A stretch of DNA of 64,000 bases from Longitalea arenae (GCF_016924755.1 NZ_JAFFJX010000018.1:48352-112351), one strand, 5' to 3'; positions 18,876-28,005 are shown, numbered from the stretch's first letter. Numbers and translations are program-made. Notes: generated from the sequence alone by a model not told the origin.

Positions 18876-18883
18876 TATCTTTG
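18876..18883 (+). promoter_or_regulatory. Bacteroidota -7 box for lysC
   Basis: TATCTTTG is an exact TAnnTTTG, 23 nt upstream of the chosen ATG (18907). The reading frame is open across it, which rules out the longer start at 18868. Confidence 0.7.
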
Positions 18884-18906
18884 CAGCCCTAAATAAATAT
18901 TCCCAA

Positions 18907-20232
18907 ATGAAAATCATGAAGTTTGGTGGTACCTCGGTAGGCAAACCCGATCGGATGCACCAGGTAGCGCAACTGATAACGAAAGACGACAGCGAGCCAC
19001 GTATTGTAGTGCTGAGCGCATTAAGCGGCACCACCAATGCACTGGTAGCTATTGGCGAAGCCATGGCAGCTGGCAACCGTGACCAGGCCAAAGAACTGAT
19101 CGACAAGTTGGAAGCCCATTACCAGTCTTTTATCAAGGAACTGGTGAAGACCGATAAGGCATATGCCAAGGCCAAGAGCATCGTATCTGAGCATTTCGAA
19201 TTCCTCAACATCATATTGAAGATCTCATTCAGCGAAGCGCTTAGCAAGGATATCCTGGCGCAGGGTGAGTTGCTTTCTACCAAATTATTCAGCGTTTACC
19301 TCGACGAAAAAGGCATAGATCATATGCTGTTGCCGGCGCTGGAGTTCATGACCATCGATGCCCAGGATGAACCGCAGCTGAGCACGATCAAAGTAAAGCT
19401 GGGCCGCATTTTGCAGGAAAACAGCAAGAAGAAATTATTCATTACACAAGGTTATATCTGCCGTAACGCCCGCGGTGAAGTGGATAACCTGAAACGCGGT
19501 GGCAGCGATTATACCGCATCGCTGATAGCTGCAGCGGTGAACGGTTCTGTTTGTGAGATCTGGACCGATATCGACGGTATGCACAACAACGATCCGCGTA
19601 TCGTTAAGAAAACAGTTCCTATTGAACAGCTGAGCTTTGAAGAAGCAGCCGAGCTCGCTTATTTCGGCGCTAAAATATTACACCCAACCTGCATCTGGCC
19701 TGCCCAGCAACAAAAGGTTCCGGTAAAATTACTGAACACCATGCAGCCTGAAGCGATAGGTACTACCATTACGCAGGAAGCAGGTTCCGTTGGCGTGAAA
19801 GCTGTAGCCGCCAAAGACGGTATTATTGTTGTCAATATCAAGAGCAGCCGCATGCTGTTGGCGTATGGCTTTCTCAGAAAGATCTTTGAAGTGTTTGAAA
19901 AATACCGCACCTCTATCGATATGATCACTACTTCTGAAGTAGCAGTATCGGTAACGATCGATCATGGCGGTAACTTAACCTCTATCGTAAAAGAGCTGGA
20001 ACCATTCGGCACCATTACTACGGAAGACAATCACACCATCATTTCTGTAGTGGGTAATGAAATTGCACAGACCCAGGACATCCTGAGCAAGTTATTCGAA
20101 GCATTGAAACCCATACCGGTTCGCATGGTAAGTTATGGTGGCAGCAAACACAACGTATCGATGCTCGTTCCTTCTTCGTACAAAACCCAAACCCTGCAAT
20201 TGTTGAATAAGGGCTTGTTTGGTTTGGAGTAG
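18907..20232 (+). CDS. lysC: Aspartate kinase, monofunctional
   Basis: The 441-residue enzyme phosphorylates aspartate in the first step to lysine, threonine and methionine. The kinase domain starts with KFGGTSVG (5-12) and has SALSGTTNALV, FITQGYI and KRGGSDYTASL. Two C-terminal ACT modules (residues about 300-441; SVTIDHGGN, ISVVGNEIA) give feedback control by lysine and/or threonine. No homoserine dehydrogenase domain is fused. The start at 18907 (MKIMKFGG) fits the family and lies downstream of a -7 box; ATG 18916 is an alternative. A strong terminator follows. Confidence 0.95.
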   Translation: MKIMKFGGTSVGKPDRMHQVAQLITKDDSEPRIVVLSALSGTTNALVAIGEAMAAGNRDQAKELIDKLEAHYQSFIKELVKTDKAYAKAKSIVSEHFEFLNIILKISFSEALSKDILAQGELLSTKLFSVYLDEKGIDHMLLPALEFMTIDAQDEPQLSTIKVKLGRILQENSKKKLFITQGYICRNARGEVDNLKRGGSDYTASLIAAAVNGSVCEIWTDIDGMHNNDPRIVKKTVPIEQLSFEEAAELAYFGAKILHPTCIWPAQQQKVPVKLLNTMQPEAIGTTITQEAGSVGVKAVAAKDGIIVVNIKSSRMLLAYGFLRKIFEVFEKYRTSIDMITTSEVAVSVTIDHGGNLTSIVKELEPFGTITTEDNHTIISVVGNEIAQTQDILSKLFEALKPIPVRMVSYGGSKHNVSMLVPSSYKTQTLQLLNKGLFGLE

Positions 20233-20285
20233 CGAGCAGTAAATAGTGAGTGGCTGCTAGGGTTCGCCGATAGTGAACGCGTAAT

Positions 20286-20323
20286 AAAAAGCCGGTAATC
20301 TCGAAAGATAGTACCGGCTTTTT
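20286..20323 (+). terminator. Rho-independent terminator of lysC
   Basis: A perfect 12-bp stem AAAAAGCCGGTA / TACCGGCTTTTT closes a 14-nt loop that itself contains ATCT...AGAT. The flanking A and T runs make it usable in both directions. It lies 54 nt after the stop. Confidence 0.9.
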
Positions 20324-20350
20324 ATTTCTTGAAAAGTCTCCTTATTTAAC

Positions 20351-20473
20351 TTGCGCGAAGCGCACCCCAGGTCTTGTTAATTATCGGAACTGTATTCCAT
20401 TATCACATTATCAAATTATCACATTGCGCCAAGCGCACCCCCAATCCCCTTGATTATCGGAACTGTATTCAAT
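20351..20473. repeat. 50-bp direct repeat with an ATTATCAC octamer spacer
   Basis: Two 50-nt copies (20351-20400 and 20424-20473) share TTGCGCSAAGCGCACCCC at the left and ATTATCGGAACTGTATTC at the right. Between them lies TATCACAT, TATCAAAT, TATCACAT in 8-nt steps. Confidence 0.8.
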
Positions 20474-20508
20474 CAGCACATCAGCACATCAGCACATCAG
20501 CTAATTGC
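20471..20508 (-). repeat. Octamer array GCTRATKT after the esterase gene
   Basis: On the minus strand, directly after the stop codon, it reads GCAATTAGCTGATGTGCTGA and continues with GTGCTGATGTGCTGATT, an 8-nt period in sense orientation to the gene. Confidence 0.85.
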
Positions 20509-21432
20509 TCACTGGCGTTTCAGCCAGCCGCTTTTATCCATCCATTCCTGCACCAGGTCCATCCACTTTACATCACTGGTAGGGTTATTCATGCCAAAGC
20601 CATGTCCGCCTTTTTCATACAGGTAGAAATCGAAGGGCACTTTATTCTTTTGCAGGGCCGTAGCAAACAGGAGCATATTCTGCACTTTAACGGTTTGATC
20701 GTCCTCCGCATGCACGAGGTAAGTAGGCGGTGTTTTTTTGGTGACCTGCAATTCATTGGAGTATTCCTGCTTCTTTTCGGCCGAAGGCTCATTGCCTAAT
20801 AAATGCTCACGCGATCCCATATGGGTAATGCTATCCGCAAAACTGATCACCGGGTAGATCAGGATCATGAAATCGGGCCGCAGGTTCGTCTTTTTGCCCA
20901 CTTTAATATACGCATGATTGAAATGAGTGCCCGCTGTGGAGGCAAGGTGGCCGCCGGCAGAAAAGCCAATAATACCTACCCTGTCTTTATCGATGCCCCA
21001 GTCTTTTGCATGCTCACGCACCAGTTGGATCGCCCTTTGTGCATCCTGAACAGGACCTATTTCCTTATTCACCATTGTTAGATCGCTGGGCAAGCGGTAT
21101 TTCAGCACAAAAGCCGTTACGCCCATTTCATTAAAACGTTTGGCTACATCATGGCCTTCGTGGCCGGCTGCCAGCAGGCGGTAACCACCGCCCGGTATAA
21201 CGATCACTGCTGCGCCATTTGCTTTTTCTTTCGGCGCCTGATATACCGTGAGCGTTGGCCGGCTTACTTTATAAATGCGGAGAATGCCCTTCTCATCGGT
21301 CTGGCTATTTTCTTCATCAGGAACCTGTCTGGCATTAGGAATGGAATCAGGGTATAAGGGAATGACGTTTTGTGCGCAACTGATCAAGGCAAAGCAAGTT
21401 AGGTTTATCAAAAGTGTGAGTAGTTCTTTCAT
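20509..21432 (-). CDS. Lipoprotein alpha/beta-hydrolase (BD-FAE/acetylesterase-like)
   Basis: The 307-residue product has a lipobox LISC (Cys19). The hydrolase fold has the oxyanion segment IPGGGY (80-84), the nucleophile Ser158 in GFSAGG, an acid in HAEDD (D244 or D245) and His277 in GGHGFG. This arrangement is common in Bacteroidota carbohydrate esterases that remove acetyl or feruloyl groups from hemicellulose. No polysaccharide locus is nearby, so substrate is open. An exact -7 box lies at 21449-21456. Confidence 0.9.
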   Translation of the reverse strand: MKELLTLLINLTCFALISCAQNVIPLYPDSIPNARQVPDEENSQTDEKGILRIYKVSRPTLTVYQAPKEKANGAAVIVIPGGGYRLLAAGHEGHDVAKRFNEMGVTAFVLKYRLPSDLTMVNKEIGPVQDAQRAIQLVREHAKDWGIDKDRVGIIGFSAGGHLASTAGTHFNHAYIKVGKKTNLRPDFMILIYPVISFADSITHMGSREHLLGNEPSAEKKQEYSNELQVTKKTPPTYLVHAEDDQTVKVQNMLLFATALQKNKVPFDFYLYEKGGHGFGMNNPTSDVKWMDLVQEWMDKSGWLKRQ

Positions 21433-21448
21433 AAAACGTACTTATCAC

Positions 21449-21481
21449 CAAATTTACTTGTTTGCATTAATAAACGGGCAA
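21449..21481 (-). promoter_or_regulatory. Promoter of the esterase gene
   Basis: The minus strand has TTG (21479-21481), a 22-nt spacer and TAAATTTG (21449-21456), an exact -7 box, with the ATG 17 nt downstream. The spacer is slightly longer than the usual 19-21. Confidence 0.6.
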
Positions 21482-21699
21482 TCGGCAAAGGACAATGGGG
21501 AATAAATTTCCGGCGGCAAAAACCGTCGATTGATCTCAAAGACCGCGCGCCATTTCCGCCTGACCATTGCCGGTTCACCAGCAATTTAGCTGAATATTAA
21601 GTTAAATGCATTTGCACGAATAGCTACTTCACAGCCAGGACAGCCACCTTTGTAACAGAACCGGATCATCTTGTTACTCCACCACTAAAAAACTTACAT

Positions 21700-22122
21700 A
21701 TGAAGAAACTTTACCTTACGGTCATCCCTATTACCATGTTGCTGTCAGGCTGCAGCAAAGACTTTTTGAAAAGTTATGAAAGACGCCTCGTGGGCGGTAC
21801 CTGGGAGTTATACGACGTGAACCGCTTTGGCATTGGCAGTGGCGACAGGCCCAATTTTACAAACGGCCGCTTTACGTTTGAATCATCCGGCGATGTAACC
21901 TATGTGAATGACCAGGGCCAGGTTTATGAAGGCAGCTGGGACATCCGGCGCGACTGGCAGCAGGATACGCAGATCCGGGGACTGTTTATAACCGTGGTCA
22001 GCTTTCAAACCCAGGATGTCATTTCTGAATACTTTGATGATATGCAATTCACCGGCACCAACCGGTTCAAAGCATTTACCTACAATGGCGGGCGCACCTA
22101 TACCTGTAAGTTTAAACGATAA
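21700..22122 (+). CDS. Small hypothetical lipoprotein (lipocalin-like size)
   Basis: The 140-residue product has a lipobox LSGC (Cys18) and a mature part of alternating polar and aromatic residues (GGTWELYDV, FTFESSGDVTY, GSWDIRRDW, YTCKFKR). The GTWxL...G.W pattern is typical of lipocalin-like lipoproteins in Bacteroidota (inference). It stands alone. CACCTTTG at about 21648 is a weak -7 candidate. Confidence 0.75.
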   Translation: MKKLYLTVIPITMLLSGCSKDFLKSYERRLVGGTWELYDVNRFGIGSGDRPNFTNGRFTFESSGDVTYVNDQGQVYEGSWDIRRDWQQDTQIRGLFITVVSFQTQDVISEYFDDMQFTGTNRFKAFTYNGGRTYTCKFKR

Positions 22123-22280
22123 CAGAACGAAGACAGTTGGCAAAATTAGAAGTGGCAGGTTTGGACAGATGCTCGTTGCGAGTAGTAAGGATCGAGCAGG
22201 AAAAGATCAGATTATTTAGAGCCCAGCGCGAGAGCCAAAGCCAGCCCTGCCAGCCAATCCACGAGCTACCGCTTTCAAGA

Positions 22281-22315
22281 AAAAAGCCGGCAACCTCATC
22301 TAAGAAGCTGCCGGC
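22281..22315 (-). terminator. Terminator after queA
   Basis: The 7-bp stem GCCGGCA / TGCCGGC (22286-22292 with 22309-22315) is followed on the minus strand by T6. It lies about 70 nt beyond the queA stop and may also stop plus-strand transcripts from the lipoprotein gene. Confidence 0.7.
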
Positions 22316-22348
22316 CTATATTTATTTTCTTATTTATCCCTGCATTTC

Positions 22349-22385
22349 ATTAGCAAATCAGCACATCAGCAAATCAGCTAATCGA
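22349..22385 (-). repeat. Octamer array GCTRATKT after queA
   Basis: On the minus strand, right after the stop codon, it reads TCGATTAGCTGATTTGCTGA and continues with TGTGCTGATTTGCTAATG. The period is 8 nt, in sense orientation to queA. Confidence 0.85.
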
Positions 22386-23435
22386 CTACAGCACCAGCAT
22401 GGCATCGCCATAGCTGAAGAAACGGTATTTGTCCTTAATAGCCTTTTTATAAGCTTCCATCGCCAGGTCATAACCGGCAAAAGCACAAACCATGATCAGC
22501 AGACTGGTTTTGGGCAGGTGCAGGTTGGTAACCAGTGAATCGGCAATATTGAACTGGTAAGGCGGATGGATGAAGATGTTCGTCCAGCCCTCAGAAGGCT
22601 TCAACAACTTTTCAGCAGTATAAGAGCTTTCGATGGCCCGCATGGTGGTGGTTCCGATAGAACAAATACGGTGTTTGCCTTCGATCGCTTTGTTCACGAT
22701 CTTGCAGGAGAGCTCATCGATCTTATAGTATTCAGCATCCATTTTGTGTTTGCTGAGGTCTTCCACTTCAATGGGTCGGAAGGTACCCAGGCCTGTATGC
22801 AGGGTCACCTCGGCAAAACGAATACCTTTAATTTCCAAACGTTTGATCAGCTCGATGCTGAAGTGCAAACCGGCAGTAGGCGCAGCCACGGCTCCTTCAT
22901 GCTTGGCGTACACGGTTTGATAGCGTTCTTTATCTTCTGCTTCAGGTTTGCGTTTGATATATTTCGGCAATGGGGTTTCACCCAGGAATTCGAGCATATT
23001 GCGGAACTCTTCATCGGTACCATCCCACAAAAAGCGAATGGTTCTTCCGCGGGAAGTGGTGTTATCGATCACTTCTGCGATCAGTTCATCGTTCTCGCCA
23101 AAATAAAGTTTATTACCAACCCGGATTTTACGGGCCGGATCTACAATCACATCCCAGAGCCGGTTGGGTTTGTTTAATTCACGCAGCAGGAACACCTCAA
23201 TTTTCGCCCCTGTTTTCTCTTTCCGCCCATACATGCGGGCAGGAAATACTTTGGTATTGTTCACTACGAACACGTCCTTATCATCAAAGTAATCCATGAT
23301 GTCGCGGAAATGTTTATTCTCTATCTGACCGGTGCTGCGATGCACAACCATTAAACGTGCATCTTCACGTCTTTTTGTAGGGTGCTGGGCAATAAGGTTA
23401 AGTGGTAAATCGAACCGGAACTGTGAAAGTTTCAT
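22386..23435 (-). CDS. queA: S-adenosylmethionine:tRNA ribosyltransferase-isomerase
   Basis: The 349-residue enzyme builds epoxyqueuosine on tRNA from preQ1-modified guanine, using the ribose of SAM. The start ([17 protein letters not shown]), [46 protein letters not shown] and FIHPPY are all family signatures. Length is normal. A full promoter lies at 23573-23603, leaving an unusually long leader of about 130 nt with base-paired arms. Two QueD-like genes lie 38 kb away and may supply the same pathway. Confidence 0.95.
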   Translation of the reverse strand: MKLSQFRFDLPLNLIAQHPTKRREDARLMVVHRSTGQIENKHFRDIMDYFDDKDVFVVNNTKVFPARMYGRKEKTGAKIEVFLLRELNKPNRLWDVIVDPARKIRVGNKLYFGENDELIAEVIDNTTSRGRTIRFLWDGTDEEFRNMLEFLGETPLPKYIKRKPEAEDKERYQTVYAKHEGAVAAPTAGLHFSIELIKRLEIKGIRFAEVTLHTGLGTFRPIEVEDLSKHKMDAEYYKIDELSCKIVNKAIEGKHRICSIGTTTMRAIESSYTAEKLLKPSEGWTNIFIHPPYQFNIADSLVTNLHLPKTSLLIMVCAFAGYDLAMEAYKKAIKDKYRFFSYGDAMLVL

Positions 23436-23457
23436 GTGTATTTTTAACTGTTTTTAA

Positions 23458-23538
23458 GTGCCACATGAATCGAACAAGGGGAGTAAGAACAGGGTACATC
23501 GGGGGGTGAGTTCCGATACAAACGAGGTCTTACGGCAC
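23458..23538 (-). ncRNA. Structured 5' leader of queA (candidate)
   Basis: The transcribed leader holds three nested complementary arms: 23458-23462 with 23534-23538 (GTGCC/GGCAC), 23483-23487 with 23529-23533 (GTAAG/CTTAC) and 23498-23502 with 23513-23517 (ATCGG/CCGAT). A 20-nt bulge is left on one side. It does not match a preQ1 riboswitch or a tRNA cloverleaf that I can recognise. Regulation of queA is an inference. Confidence 0.35.
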
Positions 23539-23572
23539 CAGGTTTGATCATGTAAGCTAAAATTCGAGCGGG

Positions 23573-23603
23573 CAAAGGTAATTAAAAAAAAGGCGGTTCC
23601 CAA
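23573..23603 (-). promoter_or_regulatory. Bacteroidota promoter for queA
   Basis: The minus strand shows TTG (23601-23603), a spacer of exactly 20 nt and TACCTTTG (23573-23580). Both elements and the spacing fit the Bacteroidota primary sigma consensus. Confidence 0.8.
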
Positions 23604-23656
23604 ATTTAAAAATCGATAATATGATAGAATTATCGGCCGCTACAGGAAACTGCTTA

Positions 23657-23812
23657 CCAGTTACCGGTTACCAGTTACCAGTTACCAGTTACCAGTTACC
23701 GGTTACCAGTTGCCGGTTACCGGGTGCCGGTTACCAGTTACCAGTTACCAGTCGCCGGTTACCAGTTACCGGTTGCCAGTTGCCGGTTGCCCGGTGCTGC
23801 TTGCCGCTTGCC
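23657..23812. repeat. Heptamer array CCRGTTR (about 22 units)
   Basis: It begins CCAGTTA, CCGGTTA, CCAGTTA, CCAGTTA and continues with CCAGTTG, CCGGTTG and CCGGTGC-like units. The 7-nt period is strict over most of the length. It lies in the divergent gap between the queA promoter and the TraB-family gene. Beyond it, 23813-24031 shows no gene. Confidence 0.9.
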
Positions 23813-24031
23813 CTTGCGCGGAATTTCACTAACCCTGCCCGCAGCCGGCAGCTCCGGCTTTTTTGTACAACCGACCGGTGAACCCGCAACCGCTGATTGA
23901 ATTTACCCGTTAAGATTTGCCATATTATTACGAAATTTATAAAGAGGGATCAGTGCCTGCAGACAACTTCCTTATTGCGCCTTAAAACAACAGACCTGAG
24001 AAGATCACCGGTCACTAATTATTGAACAAGT

Positions 24032-27000
24032 ATGAGAAAATGTATCCTCTTGCTGCCTGTTCTGCTGCTGGCGATCGTTATGCCATCGATGGCGCAACAG
24101 TCGGGCAACAAACCGAAACCGGCTCCGCCACATCCTGCCTCCATAGTTCCCAAACCTGCCTCCAAAAAATACCCGAGCTTATTGTGGGAGATCAGTGGCA
24201 ATGGCCTCAAAAAGCCATCCTACCTCTTCGGTACCATGCACGTCAGTGATAAACTGGCTTTTCACCTGGGCGATTCCTTTTACACCGCCATCAAAAGCGC
24301 CGACGTAGTAGCCCTGGAAACAAATCCCGAAAGCTGGCAGGATGATTACAGCCAGTCTGTTTTCTTCCGCGGCCGCCGCAGCAACGCCGGATTAATGAAC
24401 CTGTATTCAAACCGCTGGGAATGGCCATCAGACCACATGCGCATTACCACCTTCGCTATCGACCGGTACGAAGAAGCCATCAAGGCAGCGCTGGCGGTAG
24501 AACCTTCCATGATCAATGGGATGTTATACCGCACCTACGGACGGCAGTCAGACGATTTTGAAGAAGACACTTTCCTCGACATGTATATTTTCCAGACCGG
24601 CAAGAAACTGGGTAAACGGGTGAGTGGAGTAGAGAATTTCCAGGAAAGTGAAAAGCTGGTCATGGAAGCCTACAAGGCCATGCTACGCGACCAGAACAAG
24701 AAAAAAAGAAGCTACGATTATGAAGGCATGATGACCAATCCCAAAAAAGTGGAGGATGCCTACCGCAAAGGCGATCTCGACCTGCTCGATTCCCTCGAAA
24801 GCCTCACTGTTTTCTCCGATGCCTTCCAGGAAAAGTTCCTCTATAAACGCAATGAGATCCAGGCGAATTCCATCGACTCCATTATTAAAAAAATGTCGCT
24901 TTTTGTAGGCGTGGGCGCTGCGCATTTACCCGGCAAACGCGGCGTAATTGAACTATTGCGCCAAAAAGGCTATACCATGCGCCCGATCCGCATGGACAGC
25001 CGCAACAGCCATCAAAAAGAAACCGTAGACAGGATCAGGATCAATCATCCATTCACTACCCAAACCTGCGACGATGGCTTTTATACCGTATCGATACCCG
25101 GCAAAAAGTTCTACCGCTTTACCGACTGGAACGGGATGGATGTGGTGCAATACGCCGACATGGTGAATGGCGCTTATTATATGGTCACCCGCATAAAAAC
25201 GAACAGTCTCGCCTGGGGTCATAGCAGTGACCAGGTGTTCAAAAAGATCGACAGCCTCTTATATGAAAATATTCCCGGCAAGATCCTGAAGAAAACATCG
25301 ATCACCAGGAACGGGTACAAAGGGCTCGACATCATTAACCGCACCCGCCGCGGCGATCACCAGCATTACCAGATCTTTGTTACGCCCTTCGAGGTCATCC
25401 TGTTTAAAATGAGCGGCAATGGCGAATACATCAGTACAGGCAATGAAGCGCAGGAATTCTTCGGGTCCATTCGCCTGAAGGAATATCCCGCCGCCAACTG
25501 GCTCACCTGGCAGCCGCCTACCGGCGGATTCAGCGTTCAACTGCCCCACGCCCCTGCCCTGTTAAAGGACAATGGTTTTGGTACCGACAGAATGGAATAT
25601 GCTGCCCGCGATGCAGCTACCGGCGACAGTTACCTGATCATGAAAGCCAACCTGCACAATTATTCCTTTATTGAAGAAGACAGCTTTGAGTTGAACCTCA
25701 TGGATGAAAGTTATGGTTATAGCGACTTTATTGATAAACAGCTTAGCCGCCGCTTTGTGACGGTCAACGGTTATCCCGGCCTCGAAAGCAAATTCAAACA
25801 TAAGGACGGCAGCTTCAGCAGCGTAAAATATGTGATCAAAGGACCCGTGTACTACGCCATTGTTGCCAGTTACAAAGACGACCATCCCGGCATCCAGCGC
25901 TTCCTGCAATCTTTTTCCATTACGCCCTGGTTTTACCCGGCAGCGAATGAACATACTGATACCACCCTGAAGATCAGCGTCACCTCCCCGGTATATACAG
26001 AAGCTGGCAAAAAAAATGAAACGGTCGGAATGGAAGACTGGATACAACTTTCGAACGGTATCGTAGATGACGATAAAGACGATGATCATTTGCCCCCTTT
26101 TGGCACCAGGCTGATCGGCAACGACACCATTGGCGAAAAGATCCTGGTGATGCATTACAAAGTGCCGCCATACAGTTATAAAAAAGACAGCACCACACTC
26201 TGGAAGAACGCCACCGTGAACACCTGGTTTGCCGACAGCACCTTTATCATTAAACAAAACAAGGAATACACCCTGCCCAACGGCATGCGCTGCCGCGACC
26301 TGCAGTTGACAGATACCAACAGCAGCCGGCTGATCATCGCCAAGCTGTTTTACAATAAGGGACATTTTTTCAGTATCTCTACCTTAACCGATACCTTCAG
26401 CCATAAAAGCGCTTTACTCTCCAGTTTCTTTGCCAGCTTTAAACCGGCAGATACGCTGAAAGGTGAATCGCTGTTTGTTAAAAAAACCAGCCGGTTCATG
26501 AACGATCTCTTCAGCAAAGATTCCCTGGTGGTGAAAAAAGCCCGCAAATCGCTGTACCAGGTCGCCTACGACGCACAGGATGTTCCGCTGCTGAAGAAAG
26601 CCATTGATTCCCTTAACTGGTCAATGAAAGATTACCTGCTGTTGAAAAGACATTTCATCGAAAGCCTGGGCAAATTGAATGACAGCACCATTGCCCCTTA
26701 CCTGCAGCAATTATACTGGAAAGTAAAAGATACGGCCGACTGGCAGAATGCTATCTTAAATGCATTGCTGCACCAACGGACGAAAGCAGCCTTCCTGGCG
26801 TTTAAAGACCTGGTGCTGCAGGAACCGCCGATCATGGACGAAGATTACTCGTATGCGCGGCCCTACAGGCTGCCTTCCGGCTATGCAGATCATACCGTCG
26901 CCGGAAAGACTGGCCGAAAGAATATGTACTATGGCCGCTGGTCGCCCTTATTCGATACGCTCGCGCTCACAAAGCATATCTTCCCCGACATCCTGCAACT

Positions 27001-27925
27001 GATGAATATCGACGACTACCGTAATGACATTATGAATTTACTGGTAACCATGGTAGACAGCGGGTATCTGAAAGCAGCAGATTATGAAAGCAGTTTCCCA
27101 AAGATCTACCTGGAGGCGAAACAATTGCTGAAAAAACAGCTGGCCAAAGAGAACAAGGCCAATATGGAAAAAGCCGCCCGTAAAGAAGCCGGGCCCTCCG
27201 TTTCATTCTATGCCAGCGATGAAGAGGAAGACCGTCCTTCGGATGCCGGCAATGCTGAGCTGGACCGGTATGCCACCCTGTTGTTACCATTTTATACTAA
27301 GAATCCCGGTGTACCAAGCTTCTTCGAACAACTGCAATCGACCCAGGACCGCCGTTTGCTATACAATACCTTCATTCTTCTGCTGCGCAACAATTATAAA
27401 GTGCCCGACTCCCTGTTCCTGAAGTATGCACAGCTCGATGAATACCGCAGTGAGCTGTATATGGACCTGGAAACAATGAAAAAGACCGACAAATTTCCTA
27501 AACAATACAAGACCCAGCTCGACATAGCAAGAAGTTTGATCGTGCAATCCCTTAGCAATTACGACAAGATCGACACCCTGATCTTTCTCGACAAACTGCC
27601 GGTAGCCTACGAAAACAAAAAAGGCTATGTATATTTCTTCAAATACAAACGCATGCGCGATGACATCACCTGGCAGGTAGCATCGGCAGGACTGATACCG
27701 GAAAAAGCAGAGGTGATAGATCTGAAGAATGACGACTTTACCGCTGTAGAAGAGGAGCGGAAACTGGCGAATGACAAACCGGTAAAAGAACAATTACAAA
27801 AAATGCTGAAGGAAATGTTGTATGCCCGCCGCAGCAGCGCCTCTGTATTTTATGATGCGCGCTCCTATAGTTTATACCGCAATTATTTGTCGGAAATGGT
27901 GAAGAGCCAGCGGTACCGGGATTAG
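24032..27925 (+). CDS. Very large secreted TraB/GumN-type protein
   Basis: The 1297-residue product has a signal peptide (1-21, ending SMAQ). Residues about 48-325 match the TraB/GumN (haem-binding uptake Tiki-like) domain, with LLWEISGNGLKKPSYLFGTMH and GVGAAHLPGKRGVIELL near 294. The remaining 970 residues have no family I can name. They contain repeated domains of about 180 residues with a Phe/Tyr-rich surface (GFSVQLPHAP, FSITPWFYPA) and, from about 870, helical segments. TraB/GumN proteins are often putative metalloproteases. The usual size is about 300 residues, so this is a large fusion. It is transcribed alone. Confidence 0.82.
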   Translation: MRKCILLLPVLLLAIVMPSMAQQSGNKPKPAPPHPASIVPKPASKKYPSLLWEISGNGLKKPSYLFGTMHVSDKLAFHLGDSFYTAIKSADVVALETNPESWQDDYSQSVFFRGRRSNAGLMNLYSNRWEWPSDHMRITTFAIDRYEEAIKAALAVEPSMINGMLYRTYGRQSDDFEEDTFLDMYIFQTGKKLGKRVSGVENFQESEKLVMEAYKAMLRDQNKKKRSYDYEGMMTNPKKVEDAYRKGDLDLLDSLESLTVFSDAFQEKFLYKRNEIQANSIDSIIKKMSLFVGVGAAHLPGKRGVIELLRQKGYTMRPIRMDSRNSHQKETVDRIRINHPFTTQTCDDGFYTVSIPGKKFYRFTDWNGMDVVQYADMVNGAYYMVTRIKTNSLAWGHSSDQVFKKIDSLLYENIPGKILKKTSITRNGYKGLDIINRTRRGDHQHYQIFVTPFEVILFKMSGNGEYISTGNEAQEFFGSIRLKEYPAANWLTWQPPTGGFSVQLPHAPALLKDNGFGTDRMEYAARDAATGDSYLIMKANLHNYSFIEEDSFELNLMDESYGYSDFIDKQLSRRFVTVNGYPGLESKFKHKDGSFSSVKYVIKGPVYYAIVASYKDDHPGIQRFLQSFSITPWFYPAANEHTDTTLKISVTSPVYTEAGKKNETVGMEDWIQLSNGIVDDDKDDDHLPPFGTRLIGNDTIGEKILVMHYKVPPYSYKKDSTTLWKNATVNTWFADSTFIIKQNKEYTLPNGMRCRDLQLTDTNSSRLIIAKLFYNKGHFFSISTLTDTFSHKSALLSSFFASFKPADTLKGESLFVKKTSRFMNDLFSKDSLVVKKARKSLYQVAYDAQDVPLLKKAIDSLNWSMKDYLLLKRHFIESLGKLNDSTIAPYLQQLYWKVKDTADWQNAILNALLHQRTKAAFLAFKDLVLQEPPIMDEDYSYARPYRLPSGYADHTVAGKTGRKNMYYGRWSPLFDTLALTKHIFPDILQLMNIDDYRNDIMNLLVTMVDSGYLKAADYESSFPKIYLEAKQLLKKQLAKENKANMEKAARKEAGPSVSFYASDEEEDRPSDAGNAELDRYATLLLPFYTKNPGVPSFFEQLQSTQDRRLLYNTFILLLRNNYKVPDSLFLKYAQLDEYRSELYMDLETMKKTDKFPKQYKTQLDIARSLIVQSLSNYDKIDTLIFLDKLPVAYENKKGYVYFFKYKRMRDDITWQVASAGLIPEKAEVIDLKNDDFTAVEEERKLANDKPVKEQLQKMLKEMLYARRSSASVFYDARSYSLYRNYLSEMVKSQRYRD

Positions 27926-27960
27926 TTGAAAAAGTTGATACGTTAACAAGTTGATACAGG

Positions 27961-27985
27961 GTGCCACACGTTGAAAGTGTGGCAC
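27961..27985. other. 9-bp perfect hairpin before the DUF1415 gene
   Basis: GTGCCACAC pairs with GTGTGGCAC around a 7-nt loop. The loop holds the TTG that fits the -33 element of the downstream gene. It lacks a T-run, so it could be a weak terminator for the preceding gene or an operator. Just before it (27929-27957) are GTTGATAC-type 8-nt words. Confidence 0.5.
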
Positions 27986-28001
27986 ACCTTGCCTAACTTT
28001 A
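27971..28001 (+). promoter_or_regulatory. Promoter abutting the DUF1415 start codon
   Basis: TTG (27971-27973), a 20-nt spacer and TAACTTTA (27994-28001, one mismatch) are followed by only 4 nt before the ATG. Transcription would start at or within a base or two of the start codon. Confidence 0.55.
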
Positions 28002-28005
28002 CGGA

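Noticed and set aside
22137..22538. 133-codon plus-strand frame over the end of queA
   Set aside because: It is antisense to queA, includes the GCTRATKT array and has no family likeness.
23458..23538. tRNA-like element in the queA leader
   Set aside because: TTCGATT on the minus strand resembles a T-loop and the ends pair, but the T-stem has two mismatches, and no D-arm or 7-nt anticodon loop can be drawn.
23657..23812. CRISPR array
   Set aside because: Units are 7 nt without spacers, and no cas gene is present.
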